A DNA stretch of 64,000 nt from Paramecium pentaurelia (GCA_905183005.1 CAJJDO010000025.1:94667-158666); one strand, 5' to 3'. Positions 11,782 to 24,015 are shown, counted from the stretch's first letter. The notes: a model not told the origin generated them from the sequence alone. Translations and numbers: made by a program.

Positions 11782-12158
11782 TCAAATGATGGACTTTTTA
11801 AAATCTATTGATATGTAGGACTAAGATTAAGCCGAGTTAAATATCATGGTAACAAATTAAGCAGCAGAATTTGGACATTGAGTCTTTGCACAACCCAAGA
11901 GTTTTCCTGCTGCAAAACTCTTATTCAAGCATGTCTCAAATTAATCATAGGAATTATCCTCAGCAATATGGGACTTTAAATCTTTTAAACAAGTTGTTAA
12001 TTGTTTGGCACTATATTAATGATATTCCAATTTTTATACCATTCACTTGACTCCATACATTCCATAGCAGTACCCTTACACATAGCAGGATTGCATTATC
12101 TTATGTTGAGACAGTTAGATATAGTAATTATGAAAGCTATCATAACTAGACTTTTCAT
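11782..12158 (-). CDS. Small secreted cysteine-rich protein
   Basis: 115 residues after one 29-nt intron. The start MKSLVMIAFIITISNCLN is a clear signal peptide. The mature part has regularly spaced cysteines: CNPAMC, CME, a CAKQLTTCLKD block, FETCLN, GCAKTQC. It also has two AA-G/A motifs (FAAGKLLGCAKTQCPNSAAQ). There is no membrane segment, so it is probably secreted or stored in a compartment, with disulfides. Downstream of the last Cys it ends in about 25 residues without Cys. It is not a family I can name. Similar short Cys-rich secreted proteins occur in ciliates in several copies, but whether this one has paralogues cannot be seen here. Confidence 0.7.
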
Positions 12159-12255
12159 CCTTTTTTATTAAAACGAATATATATTATTAATATTTAAATA
12201 AAACTTCTATTTACATATCTTGAAGTCTCATGTTTTAGACTAATAATAATCACTA

Positions 12256-12414
12256 TCATATAATTGCTATTTGTTTTATTTGTAAATCTTGTTTAAGGAT
12301 TTGAGAAGGATTAATATAAAGATGTTTATTATTTCTTAATCTACTTAATTCCATTGCTAAAACTATAATAGTATTTTCATCATATCCTTTCAGCTTTTCG
12401 ATTTAATTATCCAT
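12256..12414 (-). CDS. Possible micro-protein or exon
   Basis: A 52-residue frame, MDNQIEKLKGYDENTIIVLA and onward, with reasonable Paramecium-like composition and a helical middle (MELSRLRNNK). No splice partner was found. It could be a short gene or an exon of an unrecognised model. Nothing about function can be said. Confidence 0.3.
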
Positions 12415-12444
12415 TTTTATGAAAATAAAAAATAAGGAATATAT

Positions 12445-12786
12445 TCATTTCCTAATTTTTTTTATAGTCAAAGGAAGAGTATAATATTTAATATTCCAAT
12501 TTTTGATCATAAAACTACATATTAAATTCATATTTTGATAATGAGATATAAAGTTTGTGTCTATAAAAGTTTTTTCAGTTTTTAATTGTTATTCCATATT
12601 AAGAACTGGTATCTAAGACTTAACATAATAAATACTGTTGCCATTTTTATAGTTTTTCCTTTAAGTCTCTTATTTATATATTATAAATAATCCTATCTAA
12701 TCCACTGTCAGTGTGTATTCTTTAATTTGATTGTGAAAATAAATTCTATCTCTGCAGTTATTACGTAAAAATTACCCTTATTCCAT
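12445..12786 (-). CDS. Possible small hypothetical protein
   Basis: A 113-residue open frame (MEQGQFLRNNCRDRIYF...) ending in TGA, with mixed, non-repetitive composition (for example NGNSIYYVKSQIPVL and TFIDTNFISHYQNM) that looks more protein-like than the flanks. There is no signal peptide, no membrane segment and no known motif. An upstream exon may exist, because the frame stays open before the chosen ATG. Moderate to low confidence. Confidence 0.38.
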
Positions 12787-13242
12787 TTTAAGTATGATGT
12801 ATTTCTTCTTCAGATAAACTACAATTGAAATCTGAATAAGAATTACTGATAATAGATAATAATTACTTACACTGTTATGTTTTAAAAGTAAATAATCAAT
12901 AATACTTAATTGAAAATTAAAAAATTTTCAATATCATTTTTTACAATAAACTGAAATGAATTAGAATTTGGATTAATTTTCTAGGTTATTTGGATTTAAT
13001 ATTTTAATAAATTTTTTCAAAAACTATATTATTAAATAAATATTGTATTATAATTAATTATTTACTTTGGTTAATAAAATTTAGTAACAATTAGATTAGT
13101 ATAATAGAATATATGAAAGATATGTTTTAGTATGAAATATTATTTCTATCTTATTATGAAATATGTTTTGTCTTTCTGTAAATTAGATTATATTTGATGT
13201 AAATATCAATATATAAATTTATAAAAATCTTTAATCGAAAAG
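12787..13242. other. AT-rich intergenic stretch
   Basis: 456 bp with very low GC and runs of A/T. I see no start-plus-splice combination, RNA gene or repeat. Confidence 0.5.
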
Positions 13243-13887
13243 TCATTATTAGAAATATGTGGCAGTTCTCTATTTATATAATCGATGATGCTATTTGAGA
13301 TTTTTATAATTTGAAACGTCTGCTTAAAAATCTTTAAAGGATTCTCTTGTTTTGTATAAGAAATCATTAATTTTTTATCTAATTGTATTTTCTTGAGGTG
13401 ATTCTACAGTATGTTGACTACATTTTTTTTCGAACATGTTCTATATTTATACTTTTTGTTAAGGTATTGTAATAGGATCAGGATAAGAAGTTTTAGACAT
13501 TCTTAGGTTTTGTTTAACCTCATGAAATTGACCTAGTATTTCTTGTTCCTATAATTTCATTAAGCTAAGTTAGATATGATGATAAGCACTATTTTCTTCA
13601 GGATCATCTTTAAGCATATCATATTTATCTGAGATCATTTGTACCAATTATGATTCTGATCTGATTAACTTTCTTTTAACTGGTTTAGATAATACTTCTT
13701 TTGCTTTGAGTATTAATTAGTCTTCTTCTTCTTCTTAACATTATTCTGGTTTATAAAATATGATTCTTGATTAAGATAATCTTTTCTTTTCGAATGCAGG
13801 AATGGAACTTTTTTTCTTGTTTAAACCTAAATGAGAAACAATATTTAGTATTCTTTTATGTCTCTCAATATAATTATTATTTGACAT
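13243..13887 (-). CDS. Hypothetical charged coiled-coil protein
   Basis: An intronless 214-residue frame (MSNNNYIERHKRILNIVSH...). It contains an acidic patch (CQEEEEDQL) and a Lys/Arg-rich segment (KPVKRKLIRSESQ). Helical stretches include DKYDMLKDDPEENSAYHHIQ, where D-DPEEN resembles regulatory segments of cytoskeletal proteins, though this is not diagnostic. It ends TATYFQQ. There is no signal or membrane segment. Its start codon is only 20 bp from that of the divergent trichocyst-like gene, so the two must share one very short promoter. Function unknown. Confidence 0.65.
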
Positions 13888-13907
13888 AATATATTTTAAT
13901 TCGTTTT

Positions 13908-15041
13908 ATGAAACTAATCATTGTGTATTTGTTATTGATAATAGGATACTCTCAAATATTAGAGAGATATCAAATAATTGGAAATCCAAAGCCAAGTTTG
14001 GTAAGTATCTTAACAGAATTATAATCTTAAATAAAATCAGGTGGAGCATAAACTACAACAATAGCATTTTTAGATAATCTAAAATCAACAATAGATGAAG
14101 AATAAATTAGACATGATTAATTATATACTTAATAAAGAAATTAATGTTCTTTAGAATTAGATTTAAGAAAAAAAGATATTAAAGATGCAGAATAAGTTGG
14201 TTCTAGAGCAAATGAATAATTGGAAAATTGTTCTACATCAAATAATAAAGCAAGATCTGAATTAGATAATAATCTGGAATCTTAAAAAGTATTTTAATTA
14301 ATTCTAAATAGACTACAGATAGTGATATAAAAATATTGAAAGGAATTAGAGATGAAGCAGCAAGATTATTTTCAAATAAAAAGAGAGATCATTTAGATGC
14401 TTTAACATCACTTTAATAAGTATTACTTACATTAGATGGATTTACAGGAGGAGATTGTTCATTAGCTGAATTAGGTAAAGTAGCAATGGCTTTTATTTAA
14501 ACAGCAGTAATGGCTAAGAATGATTAACCTTTAGTAGAAATATCTGAGATTTTTGCATAAGTAGCAACTGAAAATGGAGGATATAGAGAAGTATATGAAA
14601 AACTAAAATAATTAATTGTTAATTTTGAACAAACATTATAAAAAAACTTATAAGATTATTAAGATGTTGAAGATTTATAAATTTAAGAATATGATGATCG
14701 TAATATTCATTTGGTTGAATATTTTAATAATTTAAAAAGAACAGAATAATAATTAAGAGATCACATAACAGCTATGAGTATGTGTATTAATTAATAAACA
14801 GCTATTGTAGATACTGCAAGAGGAAAAAAAGTATATATATTTTTATGATTTATTTTAGGTGAGAAATTTATAAATGTTAGATTCAGTTGATAAAATGTGT
14901 AAGGATTTCTTATCAGAGTATGAAAAAGCAAGTTAAGTAAGAAAGGATTAAATTGATCTTATAAATCAAGTTAAATAATCTGTTTATGATTTCTACTCTT
15001 AAAAACCATAAGCTGCTTGTCCAGGAGGAGGAAGTGATTGA
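13908..15041 (+). CDS. Trichocyst-matrix-like secretory coiled-coil protein
   Basis: 360 residues after introns at 14289-14311 and 14831-14858. The start MKLIIVYLLLIIGYSQ is a signal peptide. The rest is soluble, strongly helical and rich in Gln, Glu, Lys and Asp, with few Cys and two internal similar halves (DNLKSTIDEEQ and later DHLDALTSLQQ). It ends in PQAACPGGGSD. Size, signal peptide and heptad-like composition match trichocyst matrix proteins of Paramecium, which are made as precursors of about 40 kDa, cleaved and packed as crystals in secretory trichocysts. That assignment is by overall resemblance, not by a diagnostic motif. Another luminal secretory coiled-coil protein remains possible. 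Confidence 0.6.
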
Positions 15042-15238
15042 TTATAATATTATTATTTTATTGTTACAGTTATGACATGTAATTTAGTTTAGATATTATA
15101 TATATTGATTCAACTATTGATGAATATGATTTTAAATTTGATATAATTTGATCCATTGTATATGAAAATAAGAATAAAATTATAATACTTAACAATATCT
15201 TATTAATCTCATAATCATTTATTAAATTTAATTTACTT

Positions 15239-16529
15239 ATGGGAAACTAAAATGCTAATGGGTTTGATCACTCAACACAAAGTGGTTTATATATTCGTAC
15301 TGATAAACCATTTTATTTTGCAGGTGAATAAGTTCAAGGTATATTTAATCATTTATTTAGGCAATATTTACTTGAATGTTGGAGGAGGAGCTTTCCCCAG
15401 TTCGACAATTTATTTGAAAGTGAAAGGATCTGAAAAAGCAAAATGGTCAGAAACAAAAACTGTATGGGAAGATGTACCAGGAACTAATCCTCCATAAAGA
15501 AAATCAAAATAAGTTACAGAACATTTTGATAATGAAAATGAATTTTATCAACATAAAATACCAGTTTACATATTTTAATAAGGGTATTTATTGAAATCAT
15601 AAATAGTATGATTCCATAAGGACAATATACATTTCCTTTTAATTTCAAATTAAAAGAAAATTTACCAGGTTCTTTTGAATACTAAGAAAAAGACTTAGAA
15701 TGTCGAATAAGATATAGTGTTAAGGCTGAAATAGATTCACCAAATAAAACATTAGATAAAATTAAATATAAATAAGAATTTCTTGTCAGAGAACCTATTA
15801 AGGAATAGATTAATTAAAATGAAGGATAGTAGGTTTTGTAGCCAACATCTTGTTGCTGCATTCCATTGGGAGTAAGTTTAATTAAATATAATTATAGACT
15901 ATTCTATTCAAATTTCAGTTTGATAAATCAGCTTATCAACCTGGTGAAGTTGCTTAATTACAAGTAGAAATTGATAATTCTTAATCAAAAGTTAGCATAC
16001 CCACTATTACAGGTAGACTGACAAATACATTAAGAATTGTGAGTAAATAAGGTCACACTAGATTGATTTTTAGATCTTGTGGTAGTTCTATGATTCCAGG
16101 ACTTCAACCAGGTTAATCTGCATTAAATGATCAAAAAAAGAATATGACCTTATCATTGGTTGATTAAGGAAAACATAAACCTTTGGATCCTACTACAAAT
16201 GGAAAGGTTGTGATGAATAATTATTAACTTTCTGCTTCTGGAGAATTGGATGGAATATGTTTATGTTGTACATAGACTCCTGGAATAGAACTTCCTATTA
16301 GAATAGTTGCTAAGCCAATACCAAGTTATGATTAACCAGTTGTTGCTCCTTCTGGATGGAATCCTCAAGTTATGAATGTAAATAATAAATTTATTAATTA
16401 ATTTAGCCTGTATCTGTTCAATTTGATGATACTTACAAATATCAACCTGCAACTGGTGGAGTTTTGGTTCCTGCTTAAAATCAGAATCCATAAGGATATC
16501 AAAATCCTAATTAGCCATATTACGGATGA
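15239..16529 (+). CDS. Arrestin-domain protein with Q/P-rich tail
   Basis: 389 residues after introns at 15339-15360, 15584-15606, 15872-15918 and 16378-16406. The N-terminal arrestin fold is marked by IRTDKPFYFAGEQVQGNIYL, IYLKVKGSEKAKWSE and YTFPFNFKLKENLPGSFEY. The C-terminal arrestin fold has FDKSAYQPGEVAQLQVEIDN and PSYDQPVV. In the linker a Cys cluster (SCCCIP) could be lipidated. The tail ends GYQNPNQPYYG. Alpha-arrestins and VPS26-like proteins act as adaptors for receptor ubiquitination and endosomal sorting. The start MGNQNANGF is Met-Gly, a possible myristoylation site. The third intron, at 47 nt, is unusually long for this window. Confidence 0.82.
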
Positions 16530-16689
16530 TTAAAATAATCCATAAGATTATATCAAAACAATAATTCCTATTTAATATAATTATATTTAGAGAATTAGTA
16601 ATTATTTTATAAAATTTTCTGATTGATTCGGTATGTGTAAATGTTTTGAATTATAATAATAACAATATTATTTATAATTAAAATCTCAT

Positions 16690-19600
16690 ATGGGTTCTAT
16701 TTGTGGAACCACTAATAAAAGAGTTATTCCAAAAACCAAGAAAGCACATTTGGGATTAAGATCTGGTTAAACGATTTCATCATAATCAGTGTTTTAGCAA
16801 CAATTATAAAAAAAAACATAAGAGATTAATCAAATTCATAAATTGGATATTTAAGATGAGGATTTAGTTAATTGGGATGATCCAATGAAACATTGCACTA
16901 ATCTACTTAAGCCAAAAGGTTACAAAGTTGCAAGAATTCTAAAGACAACAAGTTCATCAATAACAGCAGAAGTGTTAGATGTAACTTAAATATAAATATT
17001 TTAGGGTTTTGGAACATAATTAATATTTAAACGTTCTCTTTTTGATAATTTTGATAATGCATCAAATAATATATCATATTTGTATAACATGAACAAAGTT
17101 AGTACTGATGGATTATTAAGGTTTACTTCATTAACAATAAGTTAATTTGAATCAATTAATGTTTAATTAAGACCAGATAAAACACTTTATGCAATAGATA
17201 GAATGATACCAAAATTCAATACATTGAGCGACTCTTTAGAAAATTTAAAATTAGAAACATTAATGCAAAGTTTATTAATTTTAGAATAAGTGAGTGATGC
17301 ATTAAATTAATTACACAAAGAGAAATTTGCATATCGTTTCCTAAGACCTGAAAGTATATTAACAAAAGATGGTAAAAAATTTCTATTAAGTAATCCATCA
17401 ATTTAAACTAATCATAAAGAATAAGTAATATAAATATAAATAATTTTTAGAAAATTATAAAACATTTTGTTTAATAAGAAAGTGATTATTACATTTATGA
17501 TTGTGTAATATTTTCATTGTTATTTCTTTTTCTAGTTGATCATAAAATTTATACTTTTGATTCTCTAATTGAACTTAGATTGAATTAAGATGAATGGGAA
17601 GGGTAAATATATATATGCTTAATCAGTTTAGATTAGTTGACAACTATAAATAGTCAATAGCATCTCAATTTGAAAATGATGTACCTTAAATGATAATGTA
17701 ATTAATTGAACAAATGAGTGTTTTTGATAAATTTGATATTCCTAAAATGAGTGAGATTAATCATGCCATTAAAAGTGTTCGTTAAAAAGGAATGTAAACA
17801 TATTTTAAAAATGATTCACTTGGAGCCTATTTATAATATCACAAAGAAAAAACATTGCCTGAAGCATCTCCATGGTTATATTTTACTAAAGCAAATCAAA
17901 TTCATTTGTATAATTATGAAACTAATAAATTTCATTTTTTGAAAGTTTATAGAAAAAAATAACCTTTTAAAATAGAATCTGATGTAGTTTATCATCCAAA
18001 TGAAGATAAATTCTTTTTCTTTAGTCATAATGCATCTACATTCTTATTAAAAGTTTATGATGAATCACATGATAGAGGTAGTATTAGTTAAAAAAGAGAA
18101 GTTGAATTATTTAGAAATATAAAAAATGTTAAATTTGAAGATCCATAATTATTAGTGATAAATTTTGCTATTGAAGATGATATATATTAAGAATAACCTT
18201 TAGAAATAATTGAAGATAAAAAAGAAATTAAAAAGGGAAATAAATAATAATAATAATAATAGTAGAATGTCTTAGATTAAGAGCCTAAATTATTATCAAA
18301 AATTATGGTCATGAATTAATAATAATAGGTTGATGAAGCTACTTAAGAAGTTTATTTTAATTCTTTTGAAGTGGCATTTAATTTAGAATTAGTAAAAAAT
18401 GATAATGAAGAAGATGTATATAATTATGGAGATGATGATTATATAAGCAAAAAAGTTATTAAAATTTATTAAGGACCTAAGAATTTTCAATGGCATAGAA
18501 GTTCTTTTCATTTCTTTGATCCTCATAATAATTTTATTTATTGTATACCTGATTATAATAATGTATTCTAAAATGGTATTAGATATTGTTATTATGATAT
18601 TTCAAAAAGAAAAGGAAATTTCAAAGAAGGATTATTGAGATTTGCATGTAGCACAGATGAAATATTCAAACAATTTTGTTTATTAAACTTTAAAATAAAA
18701 CATATTGTATTTTGTATAGAAGTTCAACATGGAGTATTTTTAATGTAAGCATCTAAAAATTTGTTTATTTTGGATTTTAATTTTAGATGTTTTTATTCTT
18801 TGGCTTCACTTACACAATTATAGAATTATAAAAATAACAATAAAGAGAATCCAATTTTGTATCAGAATGCTTATGAAACTAGAAATTAACCTTTTGAATT
18901 AAAGTGTTTAGATGCTGGAGGACATAACTATTTATTTTAGAATGGATATTTACATTGTTTAGCTAGAAAAGAGATAGAGACAGTTCATTGTGTATATAAC
19001 ATTCTACCAAATTAAGCATGTATTGAATTATTAAATTGTTATTCTTTACATACAAATCAAGACTTATTGCTTTTTATTCCTAAAACATTAAATTTTGTTG
19101 TAAAAGCATAATAAAAATAAGTAGATGAAAGTGTTTTTAGAAGATATTCAAAGGTATAAAATAATTATTATAATTTTTAGCATGTAAGATAATATGGTAT
19201 AATTAAAGATTTGTATGCAGATTAAAATGAAGCTTATTTAAGTGCTGAAAATGTTGAAGAAAAATAAAAGTTTTATTTACATCAAATCAAAGTTGATTCC
19301 TTAGTTGAAGTATCTTAATTGTTCTAAGCATTTAATAAAAAGATTCAATCAGATATTCTATTGACTCCTATTGAATATTTTGCATGTTCTGAAGAAAGTA
19401 ATCATAAATTTTATCAAAGAAAACTCCTTTTATATGTATTATGTTAATGAGGAAATTTCAACTACTTTAGATTCTGAAGTTGAAAATAGAAAACTTTATA
19501 AAAATACTTTTGAAGCAAAAGAATTAGCATTGATTGTAAAAATTATCTTTAAGGCTTTAAAAGAATTAAAAGACAATCACATGGAACATGGAAATTTATC

Positions 19601-20973
19601 TACTAATAGCTTATGTTTTACTAAAGCTGGAATTATTAAAATATCAGGTTGGTATGTAGCTAATAGAAAGAATTTCTCTACTGATATTGATGATGCAGTC
19701 AAAGTTTTGTATTGTCTAGCAACACTTTAAAGAGTGTAAGATATTGACACAATGGATTTTACAGATCCTGCAATAACAATTTATGATGGACTAAGTGAAT
19801 TTTTAAAATCAACATACAAATTACCTAAAAAAACACCATATCTTAATATTTTAAATTCAGCTATGAATTTAAGTAAATAATTAACAGCTTAAAATGTTGA
19901 TTTCAATGAAATGTAAAGTAAAGCTTAAGCTATTTTATGGGTTGGTTATGGTCAAAACTATATTATTATTACTCCTTTAGAAAATATGAAAGACCCAAGA
20001 TTTATGAAGGTATCAATCTTAAAACCAAATTAAACTAATTTTAAAATATCCAAGCATTGTATGTTTACTTTTAACTTTGTTGATGTTATTTATATATCTG
20101 GAGCCCTTAAAGAGGATATGAAAACTTAACATCTTTATGAATGTGCATACAATAAACACAAAGATACACAAACTGTTACTTTAAAGAGATTGCCTGATAT
20201 TCCAGCACCAATCCTTAGTCCATCTTTATTATATGCTGAAGGAAAGATCTATGTAATTGGAGGCTATGAACTTGGAGACAACCTTAATAAATAAATTACT
20301 GATAAGGTCTTTGTCTATACTATTAAAACCAAATAGTGGTAATTTTATTATTCTAATCAATTTTAATAGGAAATCTTTAAAAAACCTACCTATCAATATT
20401 TATGGAGGAACAGCCCTACATGATGAGGAAAAAAATATTATATATTTATTTGGTGGTGTTTCAAGTGAGATTGATTTGACTTCAGATAAACTTATCTATT
20501 TTACTTATGATATATTGAAAGATAATTGGGAATTCAATGTAGATTTATCATTTAAATCCCCTTTCGTAAACTCAAGATTTACAAAACCAATTGTTGATAT
20601 GGTAAGTCCAAAATTATTTATATCCTATTACAAAACAGAGGAAGACTTTTTTATTGAAGTTTTCGAACTTGTCAAAGCTGGTGTTACTTTGAAATTTAAA
20701 ATTAAGAATCCTATTGCAAAAAAGAAAAATGAAAAAGAAAATTTAGAAGCATATGCTGAAAAAGCACCTAAAGATTATGAAAGAACTTTACAAGATGATT
20801 TATCAATGGCTATTTATAAAGATTCTATTTATGTTTTGGATGAAGAGACATAGAATCTCAATATATTTAGAATCAAAGATGTTTTTCATCCTTAAATTGA
20901 TATCGTTAAATGTTAAATAAGAGATAGCAATCCTATAACAATACATTTAGTTTAATAGGAAGCTTTATAATGA
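16690..20973 (+). CDS. Tandem pseudokinase and Kelch-like repeat protein
   Basis: About 1382 residues after introns at 17425-17450, 17603-17631, 19154-19180, 19398-19419 and 20339-20369. The first kinase-like region has QVSDALNQLHKEKFAYRFL then RPESILTKDGKKFLLSNPS: HRD is YRF and DFG is LSN. A central region with beta-propeller-like strands follows (HRSSFHFFDPHNNFIYCIPD), interrupted by an acidic, Q-rich insert. A second kinase-like region has KALKELKDNHMEHGNLSTNS and IKISGWY, so HRD is HGN and DFG is ISGW. The C-terminus holds Kelch-like blades (GKIYVIGGYELGDN, NIYGGTALHDEEKNIIYLFG). I chose MGSICGTT as the start for its acylation motif; an in-frame ATG lies at 16633. It is probably a scaffold or sensor; the partner is unknown. 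Confidence 0.75.
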
Positions 20974-21077
20974 ATAAACTTTTTATTTAATATTACAAAT
21001 TATTCTTAAATATTACATCTATTATATCTAAGTATTATTTTGAAAAATTTCAAAGTTTAAATAATATACTATATTTT

Positions 21078-21727
21078 TCATTCACAAATAAAATAATATG
21101 TACCAAGTTTATTTGAACAGGATTAACAATAATGATGAGCATCTTTGCATTACTTACATATCATATACTTAATACTCTCATACAGAAAGGTAGAAAAAAC
21201 AAAAAGAAAAAAGGAGTTAAAAACATTAAGCAGCAACAAAAACAGCTTCCCCATCCTGGTTTTGATTCCACTTTTGTTATCATTACATTTTAACATTTCT
21301 CACATTTTAACACTTAAGGTTCTCTACTATAAGGTTAAGATGGTGCTAACAAAATTTCTTAATACTATTAAATAACAATACATCTTTCCTCTTTTTTTAA
21401 TTCTTAATTCCCAAATGATTTATTTTCATCATCAACCTCATTAGGTTAGTCTAATTACTTTTTTTATTGAATCATCTCATATTACTCCTATCGCTGCTAA
21501 ATTATTAAATGTTATGAAAATGGTTATTGAATAAGTTATCGAAAATTATTATTTACTTCTTATGCTAATTTTAAATCTTGATTTATTTGTGATGCAGGTA
21601 ATCTGGTCTTTTAAGGAACATCCTCTTAATCTTGATTATTTAATCTTATTTATTAAACTAAAGATGCTAATGGAACATCATCACCCGTAGCCTATGCTTA
21701 TGTAGATATTTGCGTTTTATTTGACAT
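21078..21727 (-). CDS. LITAF-domain membrane-associated protein
   Basis: 208 residues after one 23-nt intron. The N-terminal 140 residues are polar and Gln-rich. The C-terminal LITAF domain shows the first zinc half KCEKCQNVMITKVESKPGWG, a hydrophobic Cys-rich insertion (CFCCCLMF...PFFFLFFLPFC), and the second half CKDAHHYCQSCSNKLG, giving the CxxC and HxCxxC zinc ligands. LITAF/CDIP proteins are monotopic membrane proteins of late endosomes and lysosomes that help in sorting. The intron falls just before the second zinc half and is needed to complete the domain, which supports the model. Its 3' end is 104 bp from the end of the convergent Kelch gene. Confidence 0.88.
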
Positions 21728-22020
21728 AAGTATGTTAATTTTTCTTTAATTTTCTTTTTAGCAAAATTTATTTCTCTATTCCAAAATATCAATTTAATAA
21801 TACACAATAGTTTTTTTATTGGATACTCTCAATATTTTCGATATGAAAATCAATATTTTTATATTTGAGTCTATTCATGAAAAACAAATCTTATAAGATA
21901 ATAATTTCAAAATATAAATCAAACATATTTAAATATAAATTTAAGATTTTTTCAAACAAACTGTAATATTTTATGGATTATTAGATGTATAAATTTAATA
22001 ATAATTATTTAAATAGAGTT

Positions 22021-22866
22021 TCATTATTCAAGAATCTCTATCATATTTTAAATCCATTTACATTCCTCCTAAAATCCCATTTTCTTATAGAAACCAAGCA
22101 AAGATTTATATCGCTTAACAATATTGAAATTCTTGATCATAGAGAGTTTTTCTAAATCATTAACACATAAATGTAAACTACTAGAATCAACATCTTCATT
22201 CATTAAGCAATTCCATAAATAGCAATGATCAAAACCAATTGTATGCATTAATTCATGAACGATTGTACCATAAAATACTTTTTGATTTTCCTAAAATTAT
22301 ACTACACAAACACCATCACCACAAGCTCTTCCTATAATATTTGAATCAGGTTATAATGGATCAAAGATGTTTTAATCTATTATAGCAATTAAAGAACAAA
22401 TATGTTTTGGTTTTATTTTTATTAATACATCGAAAATGCTAAATGCATCTATATGTTCCAATTTATTTTTTTTCAATTTATACTTTTTTTTTTATTTCAA
22501 ATCTTCAATATAAAATTATTATTTATCATAATATAATGCTAAATTTAAATTGATAACTGTTGTTCTCAATCTTAGATATGTATTGATCCATTATTTAATA
22601 TCATTGATATTTAATTATTTTTCAAGACTTAAATTAATTATACCAATAGTATCGAAATTCTTTTTTATTGAAATTCTTCCAGTTCCCTCTTCATTCGGCA
22701 CTTAATGTCCCATTTTTTCAAAGTCATCTAATAATTAGATATCCACTGATTCTATGTCTGATTCTACATAAATTTATTGAAACTAATCTAAAACTATTTG
22801 ATTCACATTTTTTATTTATTTCAAAGCCTTGTTTCTAAATTTTTCTCCTTTCTAATCCTTTTTCAT
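22021..22866 (-). CDS. Archaemetzincin-like zinc metalloprotease
   Basis: An intronless 281-residue frame. The active site is VHELMHTIGFDHCYLWNC, which contains HExxHxxGxxHC and the following Cys, then LMNED with the Met of the met-turn. This matches archaemetzincins (AMZ1/AMZ2), zinc proteases with a second structural zinc site. Upstream, RACGDGVCVVQF is a further family-like block. The distal CxxC is reduced to LHLCVNDL: the first Cys is present but the second is Asp, and the spacer after the Met is shorter than usual. The protease zinc ligands are intact, so hydrolytic activity is still possible. There is no signal peptide, so it is probably cytosolic. Its substrate is unknown. Confidence 0.85.
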
Positions 22867-23157
22867 AAAATTTGCCGAATTTTTAATTACTTAATTGATT
22901 TAAAATTTTATCAAATTATTCTATATATATTAAAGATGATTTTAATTAATGAATTTTTCATTTTATTATTTAATATTGATTCATTTAAATAAGATGATAA
23001 AATTTAGAGTATTATTTAATATTTATACCTTAAGCAGGCCATGTTGAAACTCTAAATAGTATAGTGAGGAATTTATGGTATATATTATGTATATACTTGA
23101 TTAATTAAATGTTTTATATAGATTTATATTAAAATTGGATTACATATAAAATAATAT

Positions 23158-24015
23158 TCATCTTTTTGAGGTAGAACCAAAGGCTATAGGAAATTCGAGA
23201 TTAAGTTTTGATTGATTGCTGATAAGATTTGAATTATTATCATAATATGTTGGAGAGTTTTATTTGTTTTCAAAAATACTTACTCTCTTCGAATATTTGT
23301 CAAACCTTATTACACTTTTGACTACTGATTAATCCTGTATGTTATATTATCCAACACCAACTGAAGCTTCTTAATCTATGTATTTAGTTCTCCCTTATTA
23401 TTTTCCGAATGGTTAAACCCTGATTTCTGTTTATTTGAAAACACTTGGCAACTCATAAGAACCAGGGCCTGGTATATCTTATACTTTCTATAATTTATCT
23501 CTTAAGAGAAAGAGTTCTAAACTTTCTAATGATTATAATTTAGGTGGATGTTTCAAATATTGCTAGCTTGTTGTTTTTTTATTTATTGGTGATTATTATC
23601 CTAAATAAAGCGATTGCGAATCATTTAATGATTATTGTGAATTTCTTTACAATTTCTATAATTTTACAAGCTTTCCCTTTTTAATAGTGGAACGCACTTA
23701 ACTATCAAATTCATTGTTAAATTCATTAAGTTTATTATCATATTTAACTTGTTTCTTAAGTTCTTAATATATTTTATTTTGTCTAACTCTTTAAATTCCA
23801 CTAGCATAACTATGCAAAGGATAATTTAAATCAACTTTTCGATCATAAGATAGCTATGAATCACATTGAGGATATGATTCATTTTTTTTATGGAGACCAT
23901 GTTTATCAGAATGCATAATTGGTACTGGTTTATCTAATTTAGTAATAATATCATAAAGTCCTACTCCAGGATTGAAGTTATCTATGTTTGATTCTTTTTT
24001 CCCTTTAAAAAACAT
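23158..24015 (-). CDS. SHIPPO/STPG-repeat protein, probably ciliary
   Basis: An intronless 285-residue protein (MFFKGKKESNIDNF...). It carries Pro-Gly repeats of the sperm-tail PG-rich (SHIPPO) type: NPGVGLYDI near the N-terminus, DIPGPGSYELPSVF in the middle and SVGVGQYNI after it. A Gln/Ser/Lys-rich linker lies between them. SHIPPO proteins (ODF3, STPG families) are microtubule-associated proteins of axonemes, and several are microtubule inner proteins. It has no membrane or signal segment. In a ciliate a role in cilia or cortical microtubules is the likely one. The repeat family is clear; which subfamily it belongs to is not. Confidence 0.75.

Noticed and set aside
16261..16491. Minus-strand ORF of 76 residues.
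   Set aside because: It lies inside the arrestin coding exons, opposite strand, and is a shadow of that gene.
18243..18265. Run of TAA/TAG codons as a microsatellite or non-coding sign.
   Set aside because: It reads as a poly-Gln tract inside the Kelch gene under the ciliate code.
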